A stretch of 64,000 bases of DNA from Apoda limacodes (Eukaryota; Arthropoda; Insecta; Lepidoptera; Limacodidae): the NCBI GenBank assembly GCA_946406115.1, contig OX291545.1, positions 6,076,001-6,140,000 on the forward strand, read 5' to 3'. The translations under genes were made by a program, and so were the position numbers. This document shows positions 30,896 through 42,509 of the stretch, piece after piece. The notes beneath the pieces were generated by a model. The model did no database searches and was not told the DNA's origin. It was given only the letters and a program-made list of their open reading frames with translations. Position 1 is the stretch's first letter. The number at the start of each line of letters is the position of its first letter.

Positions 30896-32893
30896 GCAGC
30901 ATTTTTAGATGTATTTTGCATTAAATAAATCTTCATTTAACTGATTGTACCCACAGGTTGACAGAATTATTTAACTTTTTAAAAATAATTTAATTTTTCG
31001 AACGCTATTGAAATTTTGAACGCAACCCTAAAACATTCCATTGACTATAAGCATCAATTCACTTCATTTCCACAGGTGTAAATTGATCACAACGGGTAAA
31101 AAACATCGATATTTTTATCTCATGCGTACAACACTAAGCAAATTAAGCTATTTCGCTAAGCGATATAGATATTAGTTTAGCTACTCACGGATAGATGGCG
31201 CATCAGATATTTAATTTATTCTTTATGTCATTGTAATACGGTTTAGATTAGGTCAATAATTTTTCGAAATAAAGACTCCACAACAATTTCTACTCAAATA
31301 GAGGTGAGGTACTTTATTGTCTTCGATTTATTTTCGTTTGTGAGTTTATGAAACGATATCCTAATAATCTTGAAAAACAGTCACAGTTCAAGTGTAATTT
31401 ATTCTTTTTATCACAAATAAAAAGAAAGGTCTAAAATTATGCCATGAAATTGAAAAAATAACACTTTTTATGAACAAGATTACAGTGATGACTAACATGA
31501 TTTCGATAAAAATAGTGCACCTCTATTAAAGTAATTTATTATAAATTAAGGTAAATCGGTTATTTATGAAAAAATAATACTAAAGTGTGTTAATTTACGT
31601 CGCTGGAACTCTTATTAACCTTTTTTTTATAGTTTTTACAACTTTTTACAGCACAATACGACATTATTGAAATAAAACAAACAAAATTTCTTTAGATGTT
31701 CACTCGCCGAGGGTGACCTTGTGTTTGTTGCGTCAAATCGATGCGCTACTCAACATAGTCTAAAAATTAGACTATGGGCGGCTAGCCTGCCGGTGCTTTT
31801 TGGACATATCTATTGTTTTTTCATATCGATGCATGTAGCCTGGACATAACGAAGGCGTTCTATCGGGTCTGGCGCCGGGGTCTTCTATCGAAGTTGCCAT
31901 CTTACGGAGTGCCCGAGGGTTTGTGCAAATGGGTGGCTAGCTTTTTGTCCGGCAAACGCATACGAACCGTAGTTGACCGTGGTTGCTCTGATAGCATGGA
32001 CATTAATGCTGGTGTCCCGCAAGGCTCTATGCTATCTCCTACGCTGTTTCTAATGCATATCAATGACATGTTGGACATCAGCAACATGTATGCAATGCAG
32101 ATGACAATACTGGAGACGTCTATTACACGGGTCGTTCCTCGTTCCGTTGTGGAGGAAAACCGTGGAGAACTTAAGTCTCAAATCGAGACCACACTGCCAA
32201 AGGTCTCTGACTGGGTACAGGTAAACTTGGTCTGATTCAACCCTACAAAGACACAAGTCTGCGCGTGCACCGCTAAGAAAACCCTATTCACTGTAGTTCC
32301 ACAATTCCAGAACACTCCCATCTCCATCTCCAAGAGCATTGTGATCCTTCGTGTTGACATCTCCAGCGATGTTCAGTTCCGAGATCATTTGCAAGACAAG
32401 GTGAAGCTGGCGTCCAAAAAACTCAACGGAGCAAGGCAGTACTTCACGTCGGGGTAGAGGTTGCTGCTTTACAAGTCGCAAGTTTGGCCCCATATGGAGT
32501 ACTGCTGCCATTTATAGGCGGGTGCAGCCGGATACCAGGTTGGCCCTTTTAACTCAGTTCAACAACGGGCTATGAGAATTGTCGACGATCCCAAACTCAC
32601 TTGCCGTATCGAACCGTTAAGTCTGAGGAGAGACTTTGCCTCCCTGTGTGTGTTCTACCGCTTGTACAATGGGATGTGTTCTGAGGAATTGTTCTAAATG
32701 ATGCCCACGGCTACTTTCTACCATCGCACCGCTCGCCATCAGCAGGGAATTCATTCACACACTTTAGAACCGAAATGGTCGCGTACAGTGCAGTTTCAGA
32801 GAAATTTCCTTCCGCGAACGCTTGGGTTGTGCCTCCCTGCCAAGGTTTTCTCTAAGGACTACAGTATGGGGTACTTCAAGAAAGAAGTTAGTT

Positions 32894-33374
32894 AGCATAT
32901 AATAGTAGAGGTACCCATTTCTTAAATTTGAGCAATTAGAGTGAGTATGTTGTGTGAACTGTAGGCACAGATAAGATACGAAATTATTAACTTAAAATGT
33001 TCGCCTCTGCGGCCCAACTCTTTAAGTGTGCCGCACCTCTCACTCACACATACACTCAACATACACACACGTGAAATCAAAAGAAGTAGCAAAATTTTCT
33101 CCATTTCTTAAATAAAATTATGAAGAGTTCTGTATTTTTGTGTAAACAAGTAATGTATGTGACTTTACGATATTATGGAATACTTACTATTAAACTTTAA
33201 AAATATTATTCTGATGCCTCCGGATACCAACATTTCAAATTAAGTCGAAAACCAACTAATTTTATTATAAGACATAACTGTCTATAAATAATATGATATC
33301 AAGCATTTCTTTTCAAGAAACTAACCAATTACGAAAAACTATTTAATGCTTATTCATCTCATCTCTTATTCCTT
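32894..33374. other. Intergenic, no gene seen
   Basis: AT-rich. A short minus frame at 33104-32922 begins with a hydrophobic run but lacks supporting context, and I do not call it. Confidence 0.4.
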
Positions 33375-33975
33375 ATTGTCTCTCATTTAATCACCTTAGT
33401 GCGAAAAATCATTAGAATCTGTAAAAAACTAAACTTAGGCGTATTTGCGTACTAAGACTGCATAAATAAGAACTAGTATTTTTGAATGAGGTCAAATAGA
33501 GCTGACAAAGGTACCCTAATTTTCGGGGAATTACTCTGACCACCTGAGATGGCAAACTCTTTGTCTCTTTTATAAATTATGAAGGGTTTTCGAAAAAAAT
33601 TTACGTATTTTCATACATATTTAACAAAGTATATCTGGTACTACTCAAGTAATTTATGTAGTTTTGCCTGTTTCTATGTGTCCCCACTGCAGGCACCTTC
33701 CTTTGTTCACGGAATCTTAGGCTATACTAAGTCTACCATGACTTAGTGCCTGCGCACATGGGTATTATCAAATACCTGTTATGAAACATTTAAACAAATA
33801 TTATTTTGAAATATAATATTATATTAATAGCAAGTAGATACCACCATCTACTTGCTATTTTTTACTCCTAGATAGGTACTAATAATTCAAATAGAGTCAG
33901 TCAGATATGACTATGAAATGCATTTCTTTACAGTAAACACATTTCAACAGACGAAAATTAATAAATAAAGGACAT
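33375..33975 (+). repeat. Interspersed repeat Z, copy 1
   Basis: Direct repeat of 53140-53660. Shared landmarks are CTGACAAAGGTACCCTAATT, CTCTTTTATAAATTATGAAG, GTATATCTGGTACTACT, TTGCCTGTTTCTATGTGTCC and GACTTAGTGCCTGCG. No coding capacity; family not recognised. Its right end is cut by the start of the jockey-type LINE. Confidence 0.8.
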
Positions 33976-34303
33976 ACCTTACATTACAGATTGACCGTTC
34001 GCTTTGGAGTTTTCTTGTTTCTTTCCCGTTTCTTTCTGTATTTGCTCCTAAGAACTGTTCATTCTGCCTTTTGTTTGTAGACGGTTTGCGTTTGTGTGCG
34101 TCTTGTGTGTTGCGGGTGCTCGTTCGAGCCGAAGCGTCTCCGCTCAGCGTGTGCGAGCAAGAAGGCTACAGACTGCTGTCTCGCTCTCCCTCGGTAGGCA
34201 ATTTGGATTGAGTAAGTACTTTTTTTTCTTACTTGCTCTGGTTCCGGCCGCCTCCGTGCGTGCCTATCGAGAAATGTCAGCGTCGGCGTCTTCATCCCTA
34301 TAG

Positions 34304-35513
34304 ATGCCACCCCCTCCGTTCCGCCATCCCCCCAATAGGGGCCGGGGAGTAAGGAAGCGACAGGTATGGTCGCGATCTCAGCCACCGGCAATAGTGGCGC
34401 GTAACCTTTTTACAGGACAGGTTACTGCCGCGGACGGCACTTACGCCGCAGATTTCCTACCACCGCGCCCTCCGTCGGCTGCGTCTATGGCCTCAGCCCG
34501 CTCGGGCACTACAAGCTACCCCACCTCGGAGAGAGGTGACGAGTCCCCGCCATGCTGTCTCTCATCCAGGCCTCTCCTCCATCGGACGGCGTCTCGCCGC
34601 ATAAGGTAATAGCCGGCTGTGCGGCTAATTCAGACATTGTTATCCACGCCCCACCGGCGTCGGCACCTCACGACGCCTCAATTGTGTCACCATCGACGCC
34701 ATTCAACCCACCATCGCGTGCCAACCCGCCGTCGATCGCCTTTAAAACAAGCGACCCACGAAGGACAATGGGTCGTGAGGTACGTCCTTTCTCGCTGAGC
34801 CCAACCAAAAACCCTGCTGAGCAAGCCCGCCCGGCAGCCAGGGTGATGACAACCGCCGCCAACAGCCTTAGTCAAGACAAGTTTGTACCCGCCGCAATAA
34901 CCACCCTGCCGCACGCCCGTTTGGCAAAGGCGTGCGATTTTTGCCACAATCGCCGGACGAATATAGGGTGGTGGCGGCCTATATTGACGAGCTCTCCAAG
35001 GCTGACAGTACAGTGTCATGGTACTGTTACAGCCTTGACAACGAGAGGCCACAGAAGATAGCCATAAAAGGACTCCCCATAGACGCGCCGTTGGGGGAAA
35101 TATCCGAAGAAATGGAAGCACTTGGCTTCCCTCTGTCGCACATACGACAAACCCCGGGGGCGAGAGGCCGCCCCGTTTGCATTTACTTCGGCCAACTACT
35201 AGAAAGGTACGACCCAAAAGAGCTCCAAAATGTTTATAACATCACGGAGCTCCTAAGTATGTCCGGCGTAACAATTACTGCGTGGAAAGCGAAACCCGGG
35301 CGGGCGCAGTGCCATAGGTGCCAAGCCTTCGGCCATTCATCGGCCAATTGTCACCGTCCGATCCGATGCGTGCGCTGCGGAGAAGGCCACCCCACGGCGG
35401 ACTGCAATTGCGACAGAGAAGCCACTCCATCGTGCGCTTACTGTAAAAGAGAGCATGCGGCAAACGACAAGTCGTGCCCAATATACAAGAGGGAGGCGCG
35501 TAATATGGGGTGA
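34304..35513 (+). pseudogene. Jockey-type ORF1 (gag-like nucleic-acid-binding protein)
   Basis: Three overlapping frames make up ORF1. 34304-34609 is Pro/Ser/Arg-rich (MPPPPFRHPPNRGRGVRKRQ) and 34552-35061 is similar. 34932-35513 carries IAIKGLPIDAPLGEI (an RRM-like gag motif) and ends with three zinc knuckles: CHRCQAFGHSSANC, CVRCGEGHPTADC and CAYCKREHAANDKSCP. Such proteins coat LINE RNA and help target the nucleus. Two frameshifts (about 34580 and 34950) inactivate it. A proline-rich run follows to 36152, also in broken frames. Confidence 0.82.
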
Positions 35514-36205
35514 AAAGTGCCCCCGCCGCCCCGAAACAACCACCCCCACGGAAAGAAGCGCCGCTACCCCTGCCAGTACTGGGGTTGCAAGAGTACGACC
35601 GTACACAGGGTCCAACCCTTATGCCCCCTGCTAACCCCCCGACGGACATAACACAACCCCCTCTCAAAAAACGGACGAAGAGAGGTCGCAAAGGTAGAGG
35701 CAAATCGCTAACGCAACAACAACAAGAAGGTACAAGTACGCCTGCTTTAGTTCCCTCAGTCGAGGCACAGATGGCGCAACCGCCGATTGTTGCCCCGCCC
35801 ACCGTTGTTGCCGCCCCTCCCGCCCAAACGCAAGCCTCGCCCATCCTATTTAAACCACCCCCCATCCCCCCTCATCCCCGCACGTGCGCAAGCCCTGCCC
35901 ACAGCTTTTCAGCGAAAGGTAAGCTTCCCTTCAGCTGCTACCACCCCCGCACTACCCCCCAGGGGTCACGCACCTTATGTTGCGCCAGTTCTCTGTGTCT
36001 CGCCATTGTCTCTCAACATTGCCAGAGCGTCCATCGCCGCAATTAATGCAGCTATCGAGGCCATCGCAGTCGGTCAAAATCCGTTGCCCGCTCTACTGCG
36101 CGGCCTACAGCAACTTACCCACCTCCTGGTCCAGGAATTCTCTTCAATCTAAGGATTGTATACTGGAATCCAGGGGGGGTAAGAGGTAAGACCGATGACC
36201 TCAGG

Positions 36206-36812
36206 TTGCTAGTCCAGCAGCATGATATCCATATTGTGCTGTTGGGCGAAACCAAGTTACGACCTGAGCAACCATTATGTCTACCTAATTATTTCGTCTA
36301 CAGGCGGGACGAAATAAATATCATAAATAACATCGCTTACAGGGGCACAGCAGTGCTGATTCGTAGAGACCTTGTCCACGAAAGTTTACCCCTGCCAAGC
36401 TTTGTTTCAACTCGAGCGATAGGCATTAAACTAAAAGTCGGTAACACCGAACTTAAACTTTACGCCGCCTACAAACCACCTAAGGTGCCTTTCATTTCCG
36501 GCGATATAAAAAATATTATGTCCGATGACACGCCCACACTTATACTCGGCGACTTCAATGCCAAACACCGACAATGGGGTTCAAGAATTTCATCCAATGA
36601 AGGTAGAGATTTGAAAATCGATGCCGCGACGCACAATTACGTAGTAATTGGTCACGGCTCCCCCACTCACTATCCCTCTCAGGACTCATTTCAACCAGAC
36701 GTACTAGACATAGCACTAGCCCGTAATATTAACTGGCCCATCTCTTTAGAAACCCTCCATGACATCGATTCGCAACACCTTCCAATTTTACTGTTCCTCG
36801 GAGAGCACCCCT
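36206..36812 (+). pseudogene. Jockey-type AP-endonuclease domain
   Basis: The frame shows HDIHIVLLGETKLRP (catalytic E), GTAVLIRRDLVHE, KLYAAYKPP, LILGDFNAKHRQWGS (the D-x-N catalytic pair), GSPTHYPSQDSFQPDVLDIA, and finally DSQHLPILLF. In the last block the usual S-D-H triad reads S-Q-H, so a metal-coordinating Asp is replaced. The enzyme would nick target DNA to prime reverse transcription. The start of the domain (about 36140-36206) lies in another frame. Confidence 0.82.
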
Positions 36813-36849
36813 GCACCCATACACTCCCTTGTAGACACGCTAGGTAACC

Positions 36850-39285
36850 GTCTGTACTCAGCTGAGGAACGCGCGGGCTTACTGGCGGACCACTTCGAGG
36901 ACCAATTTAAGCCCAATCCCATTGTCGACCACGCCCACATAACATTGGTTGAGGAGCGTATACAACAGATCCTTACTAGTCCTATCGACCCACTTAGAGG
37001 TGATGATTTTATCTCCCCTAAGGAGGTCAAAAAATTAATTTCTTATTTAAATAAAAAGAAATCACCCGGCCCTGACGGAATTCCGAACACGGCCCTATTA
37101 ATGTTGCCTAGAAAAGGTCTTGTGGCCTTAACCCGTATTTTTAACGGGATCCTGCGCACAGGTTTCTTTCCCACGGCCTGGAGGACAGGCAAAATTATTG
37201 TCATACCGAAGCCTGGCAAGAGCCGCCAGAAACCAGAGCATTATCGCCCGATCACTTTACTTTCTAACATAGCCAAACTGTTCGAACGTCTTTTATTGAA
37301 AAGGGTATCACCTTTTATCAATCTAAGGCCAGAACAGTTTGGTTTTAGAATTAATCACACCACTCTTCAGCTTACTCGCGTTTTACACCACATGGCCTTT
37401 GAGATGAACAAGGGAAGGTACACGGTCGGGGTCTTTCTCGATATCGGGAAGGCTTTTGATCGTGTATGGCACGCCGGCTTATTGTTTAAGCTCTCTGAGA
37501 CCAATGTAGGGGAAAGTGGGGCAGATTCATACAAGGGGCACCGTCATACACTAGATATATCTGAAGATAGGCGCACATCAACAGAATGACTTATGCTTGT
37601 ATGCGTAGCTTACGTATGTGTGTGGTTGCTCATGGAGTTTGACAGCAGTCGGTGTGAAACGCGCGTCGGAGTGACACGGAATGTGATTCGGCCAGGCGTA
37701 AGTAATTTTCACATCTCATTTTTAACGTGTTTTTTTGATAAAAGCTGCTTTCTACATTATTCATTTCTATTTTTTTAAAAAGATAATAGGGTCAAGTTTG
37801 GAAATTAATCTGTGAATAATATTGTATATGCTTGCCTTTTTTCCAGCAATATTTTGACTTTATTTTCTTGGGATGGGGTAGGTTCATACAAAAGTGTACG
37901 GGGCACATTAATACAGTATGAATGTGCCCCATTTTTTTATATTTGTTTGTAAAATTTAAGTTATTCCAAAATTTTGTTTTGCAGAACGATTATGGTCGAA
38001 ACATACAAGAAAAAAGAAATAGGAGTGGAGATGTGGACGAAGAGGCAATGTTAAAAGCTATCGATGAAGTTTTGGAAAACAACTCTCATCTTTTAATGCC
38101 TTTAATGACTGACACATCATCATATCATTCAAATCCTGAAACAAATCTGAATGAAAGCACAGGTGGTGATGAGCTTGCAATAGCTGGTGCTGATCGTGGT
38201 TGGTGGAAGTCAGGATTTGTTATTCTTTTTGTATAATATGATTAAGTATTATTTTGTCATAGAGACTAATTTTGCTTTTGTATTCATGAATGTCGTATTT
38301 TAATACTTCGATTTTGATTAATAAATAAACATTTCATGCACAACTTGTGTATTTTTTCACATGTATGAATCTGCCCCATAGCCTGTATGAAAGTGCCCCG
38401 CATGTGGGGTACATTCATACATTTTTAATTTTTTCTTTAAAGTGTTACAAAAACCTGTACACGTGTATTTACTCAAATTTCAAGTTTTTGATATAAAGTC
38501 AGATAGTAAGACTATTGATTTTTGATGAATCGATATAGATATCGATACCCGAGAGCATTCTATAAGACGAAATATAAAAACTGTATGAAGCTGCACCACC
38601 TTCCCCTACCCCCCATGTTCGGGCGTATAATAGCCTCCTTTCTGGAGGGGCGGAGTTTCTATGTTTCGGTTGACAATAAAAACTCTCTTACTAAGACCAT
38701 TTCAGCGGGGGTCACAAAAGGTAGTTGCCTTTCCCCTCTATTGTATGCACTTTTCACCAATGACATTCCTACGCTTAGCGATAGCGGTCTATCGCCAGGC
38801 ATACAGGACGTCACCCTAGCATTGTATGCTGACGACAGCGCGTACATGAGCTCATCCCGTAAGTCTCATTTAGCTGCCGCTAAAATGCATCGATTATTGA
38901 ATGTCCTCCCGTGCTGGCTTGACAAGTGGAGGATAGCAGTAAACGCCTCAAAAACGGCAGCCATCTTAACCGGCCAACAGAGACTATTACCTAAGGAGCT
39001 TGCATTCCGCGGAGGTAATTGAGTGGCAGAGCAGTGTGAAATACCTTGGCTGCGTTATCGACCGCAGGTTGCGCATGACCAAAATGATCGAGCATGCGGC
39101 AGCCAGAGCGGTCGGCGCCAGGGCGGCCTTAAGGCCATTATTTTCATCTGACCTGCCGCTTAAAACCAAAGTCCGGCTATACAAGGTTTACGTTAGGTCC
39201 CGTTTGACGTACGCCGCGCCGGCTTGGTACGCATTGCTATCTGCCACTAAAAAGAAAAAGATCCAAGTTGTGCAAAATAAATCGC
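36850..39285 (+). pseudogene. Jockey-type reverse transcriptase, split by a pogo-like element
   Basis: First part (to about 37505): KSPGPDGIPNTALL, WRTGKIIVIPKPGK, YRPITLLSNIAKLFERLLL, PEQFGFRINHTTLQ and VGVFLDIGKAFDRVWHAGLL. The last should contain the catalytic 'D-x-x-K/x-A-F-D'. Second part (from 38609): FGRIIASFLEGRSF, SAGVTKGSCLSPLLYA (the usual P-Q-G reads T-K-G), LYADDSAYM (catalytic Y-A-D-D intact), then 39000-39285 with VKYLGCVIDRRLRM. A frameshift lies near 39000. Removing the insert rejoins LSETN to the next strand at a TA dinucleotide. Confidence 0.85.
37509..38606 (+). mobile_element. Pogo-like element, 1,098 bp, with repeated 15-bp motif
   Basis: Inverted termini of 24 bp (37509-37532 and 38583-38606; GGGGAAAGTGGGGCAG...), 21/24 matched, flanked by TA on both sides (37507-37508, 38607-38608). 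This fits TA insertion by the Tc1/mariner/pogo superfamily. Inside, 37922-38236 encodes NDYGRNIQEKRNRSGDVDEE and AMLKAIDEVLENN, resembling the N-terminal psq-type helix-turn-helix of pogo transposases after a plausible splice acceptor (TTTTGCAG at 37976-37983). The DDE domain is absent. About nine copies of GGGGYANNTTCATAC occur in both orientations. Confidence 0.85.
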
Positions 39286-39289
39286 ACCC

Positions 39290-41004
39290 TGACCTGATTT
39301 CATTTGTTGCAATCGGATTTCCCATTTAATAAAACATTATATACTTCATGCTCATTTAATTTTTCTGAAGTCTTTTTCCAATTTTCGAGACCATCTTTAC
39401 ACAAGGCTGATGTAGAAGTGCTGTCGAATAGCTTGCAGGGAGTGCAGTAGAGTGCATTTTTTGTTTTCGAATAAACAAGCCAGGATCTTTTAATATTTTC
39501 ATAATTCGCCATTGTTCCGAACCACATGCTGTGTTAAATGCCTATCGTTGCGTTCAGTGGACTTAAACTCTATGTTGTTTGAATGTTTCTTGATCTGTTA
39601 TTTTCTCGTGGCCCGACCAAGTACCTGGATCTATCACATCTATAATTTTGTCTTTGCTACTCGATTGCAGTAAGTCACTAGATACAAGCTGAGTGTCATC
39701 TTCCTGTTGAGATACAACGACCGGTGAAGACTGTTCACCATCACCTGAGCTTTGATGTTTCGACTGATCAGTTAAATTAACTTGAGTGACCAAAATGCAA
39801 GAATAATTAGAAATTAGATTATAGAAGCCGACTTTATTGCATCTTCAATTTTATCTTTTGCTCTTTTTCTGTTTTCAGCCCCAGAAACCTTTTTTCTTAG
39901 TGCGCTCAACGCTTGGTTTTTCCAACCTAAAAATATAAATAAATATGTATCTGTAGGGCCTGATTGCAATGTTTAGTAACTATAAGTACTACTTGTTACC
40001 TCTTCCTGAAGATTTTTTTTTATTTTTTATAAATTAATAAATATCCCAGTTAATTAAAATATCCCACTAACTGGTTTCTATAATCTATAGTCATAAAACT
40101 TACATTAAAAACGTAGAATTTATAAAATTACAAATTTCAATGTAATAGTGTTATGTTCAGAGGTCGGAATATGTAAACTATATTTACCTAAACTTTAACA
40201 CAAGACATAATATAGAGCGGTTACAACCACAAAACTTTCGGGATATAAGATGTAGTTATACAATAGTTTTAGGATCAACAATACGTTTGAAATACATATG
40301 TAAAACGTTATAAATGTTATAACAACTCCATGTTATGTCTTGTCATAGAGTAGAGGTAAATATAGTCTGCCTATTCCGATCTCTGGTTATGTTGTACTTT
40401 AGCAACTGAATAGTTGTAGTAAATAGATGAAAACAAAAGTTCAATTTTGCATCGGCGGAAGATTTTTCTTGTTACACGCTTCAACGACGATATTTATAAA
40501 GTAAGTACCTACAAAAGCACCCATAAAAAATATACCTCTAATATGTAATTATTTCTTACCTGTAATTCTTGCAAATTGTTGATTTCCACTACGATAACAT
40601 ATGATTTCACTTTTATATATCTTATTATATTAACGCTGATTACTCGCAAACGCAATAAACCACATTATCAGACAGTGTTGTCACTTGACGTTCGATTGTT
40701 TGGATTCGTTCGGCTCGGCTCGTATAGATGTGACGGGGATTCGCAATTTACTTGATCTGTTAGGATGCGTTCATAAATCACTTCATATGTGTTCAAAAAC
40801 TAACTGGGCGTATGGAAGTAGAAAATTTTGTTTTTCAAACATATTATAATAAGATTCGATTACTTGATAAAAACCTATGCGATTGTAGGAAAAGAGGCTT
40901 CATTTGTTCGATATTTCGAATTCTTGTCTCAAGAATTTGGCGCCACCATGAAACTGCCGCCCGGGGCAAGTGCCCCGTTTTGCCCCCCCTTAGATCCGGG
41001 GCTG
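39290..41004 (-). mobile_element. hAT transposon remnant, ZMYM/TTF zinc-finger type
   Basis: The minus-strand terminus at 41004 begins CAGCCCCGGATCTAAGG, a hAT-like end (A2, G-rich). Coding parts run downward: about 39930-39840 (ALRKKVSGAENRKRAKDKI), then 39793-39563 (VIDPGTWSGHEKITD), then 39527-39300 with the TTF-type finger YSKTKNALYCTPCKLF and GLENWKKTSEKLNEHE. These are the N-terminal parts of hAT transposases related to ZMYM1-like proteins. The catalytic core and other terminus are gone. The fragment abuts the truncated jockey RT at about 39285. Confidence 0.7.
40158..40385. mobile_element. hAT-type MITE, 228 bp, exact 8-bp duplication
   Basis: Ends CAGAGGTCGGAATATG... and ...TATTCCGATCTCTG form inverted repeats of about 32 bp, about 28 matched. 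The 8-bp repeat GTTATGTT directly flanks both ends (40150-40157, 40386-40393). A2/G5 of the terminus and the 8-bp duplication indicate hAT. No coding capacity. It lies in the non-coding 5' part of the hAT remnant. Confidence 0.93.
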
Positions 41005-41107
41005 ATAAAAAGAATCTAATTTATGTAATTGCATTGAGAGATGCATTTTACTGCGGTTTTAAGATATGGTATAAAGAAATCTGAATAACCTTAGTAGGAA
41101 AGAATTT

Positions 41108-42425
41108 GTTTTTTAAACCACTAAGGTGGCGCAAACAAGCTTACGGTCTGCCTGATGGTTAGCGATCACCGTAGCCTATGGACGCTTGCAACACCAGGGG
41201 TATCACTCGCGTGTTGCCGACCCTTCAGAAATCTAATAACTTCTTTCTTGAAGAACCCCATTCTGTAGTCCATGGAGAAAACCTGATCAGGGAGCTCATT
41301 CCACAACTCAAGCGTTCGCGGGAGGAATTTTTCCTGTAACCGCACTGTACGCGACCATTTCGGTTCTAAAGTGTGAGAATGAATACCCCGCCGATGGCGA
41401 GCGGTGCGGTGGTAGAAAGTAGCCGTGGGCATCATTTCGACAATTCCTCAGAACGCAACCCATTGTACAAGAGGTAGAACACACACAGGGAAGCAAAGTC
41501 TCTCCTCAGACTTAAGGGCTTGATACCGCAAGTGAGTTTGGAATCGTCGACAATTCTCACAGCCTGTCGTTGAACCGAGTCAAAAAGGCCAAGCTGGTAT
41601 CCGGGTGCACCTGCCCAGAGATGGCAGCAGTACTCCATATAGGGCCGAACTTGCGACTTGTAAAGTAACAACCTTTGCCCCGACGTGAAGTTCTGATTTG
41701 CTCCGTTGAGTACTTCAAGTTTTTTGGAGGCCAGCTTCACCTTGCCCTGCAGATAATCCCGGAACTGAACATTGCTAGAGATGTCACCACCAAGGATCCC
41801 AATGCTCTTGGAGATGGAGAGGGAAGTGTTCTGGAATTGTGGGACCACAGTGAATGGAGTTTTCATAGCGGTGAACATGCAGACTTGTGTCTTTGTAGGG
41901 TTGAACCGGACCAAGTTTTCCCGTCCCCAGTCAAAGACCTTGGACAGAGTGCTCTCGATTTGAGACACAAGTTCTTTACGTATTTCCTTCACAACGAAAA
42001 GAGGGATGCTTGCTCGACTCGTGTAATAAGCGTCTCCAGTACTGTAATCTGCATAGCAATGTATGTTGTTGATGTCCAACATATTATTGATATGCAGTAG
42101 AAATAGCGTAGGAGACAGCACAGAGCCTTGCGGCTCGTATGCGTCTGCCGAACAAAAAGCTAGCCACCTATTTGCACAAACCCTCGGGCACTCCGTAAGA
42201 TGGCAACTCCGATAGAAGACGCTGGTGCCAATGCCTCCCCCTGACTCTCAATGGTTAGTGCCGTGGCGAAAGCCATATTGATCGCTGATCAGGTCGTGTT
42301 CTTCTAGGTACTTAGAAGCTGGGTCACTTTGGGCCAAGTCACCATTGGGGTTTCGCAGTGGTGGTAGAGACGACTGGCAAAAGTTCCCCTCGGCAGCTTT
42401 AGCAAGCGACTAGAAAGCACGACTC
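41108..42425 (-). mobile_element. LINE-A copy A3 (RT C-terminal part, internal deletion)
   Basis: From 42121 down to 41432: SPTLFLLHINNMLDINNIHC, then YADYST (catalytic YADD altered to YADY), VRFNPTKTQV, SKSIGILGGDISSNVQF, LRRDFASLCVFYLLYN. It continues through 41435-41166 (YHRTARHRRGIHSH, FFKKEVIRFLKG) to the 3' end at about 41115. Upstream (42130-42330) an internal deletion joins DLAQ-type N-terminal sequence to YGFRHG. The poly-A tail is reduced to TTTTTT. Several stops are present. Confidence 0.88.
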
Positions 42426-42509
42426 TTCCACCGCCACAATTAGGTTCACCGCACCCTAGTCTGTCTCAGCAATGACTAGCTGTGGCAAGTTCAGCTTCCT
42501 CTTTCGAAA

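Larger units (their letters stand above)
29305..31831. mobile_element. Non-autonomous hAT-type transposon, 2,527 bp
   Basis: Perfect 27-bp inverted repeats (29305-29331 and 31805-31831), beginning CATCGATATGAAAAAACAAT. They are bounded by the 8-bp duplication CATGTAGC (29297-29304 and 31832-31839), and removing one copy and the insert restores LINE-A. The 8-bp duplication and the A2/G5 positions of the terminus fit hAT. No transposase frame exists inside; the interior is AT-rich and itself holds a Helitron and another repeat. Subterminal words CCGGCGTAGCCG and GGCTAGCCTGCCGG are loosely inverted. Confidence 0.92.
28600..32893 (+). mobile_element. LINE-A copy A2, split by a hAT-type element
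   Basis: The first part, 28600-29304, carries SGSRAFWSLAKA, QSSLPPLRKTDGDLAHSAKE, SYHTRQFPSS, PVPKKGDRS and SDRQYGFRHGR. The second part, 31840-32893, resumes at DITKAFYRVW and continues through NAGVPQGSMLSPTLF to the C-terminal FHRTARHQQGIHSH-like region. Both are the LINE-A RT, separated by a transposon at 29305-31831. Damage includes a roughly 24-bp insertion at NY/ITSLLSK (about 29069), loss of the YADD box (reads TYAMQM) and several stops. Its last bases and tail are missing at 32893. Confidence 0.88.
33975..39285 (+). mobile_element. Jockey-type LINE, nearly full length, broken
   Basis: A 5' untranslated region (from about 33975), an ORF1 with proline-rich and zinc-knuckle parts, an endonuclease and an RT occur in the canonical order of a jockey-clade element. 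A pogo-like transposon (37509-38606) splits the RT. The 3' end is lost at about 39285, inside the conserved KKKKIQVVQNK segment, where hAT sequence begins. An internal deletion joins endonuclease to RT near 36810-36850. It is more GC-rich than its surroundings. Confidence 0.88.

Noticed and set aside
34687..35865. Long minus-strand frames opposite the jockey ORF1
   Set aside because: They are shadows of a GC-rich coding strand; the plus strand carries recognisable zinc knuckles.
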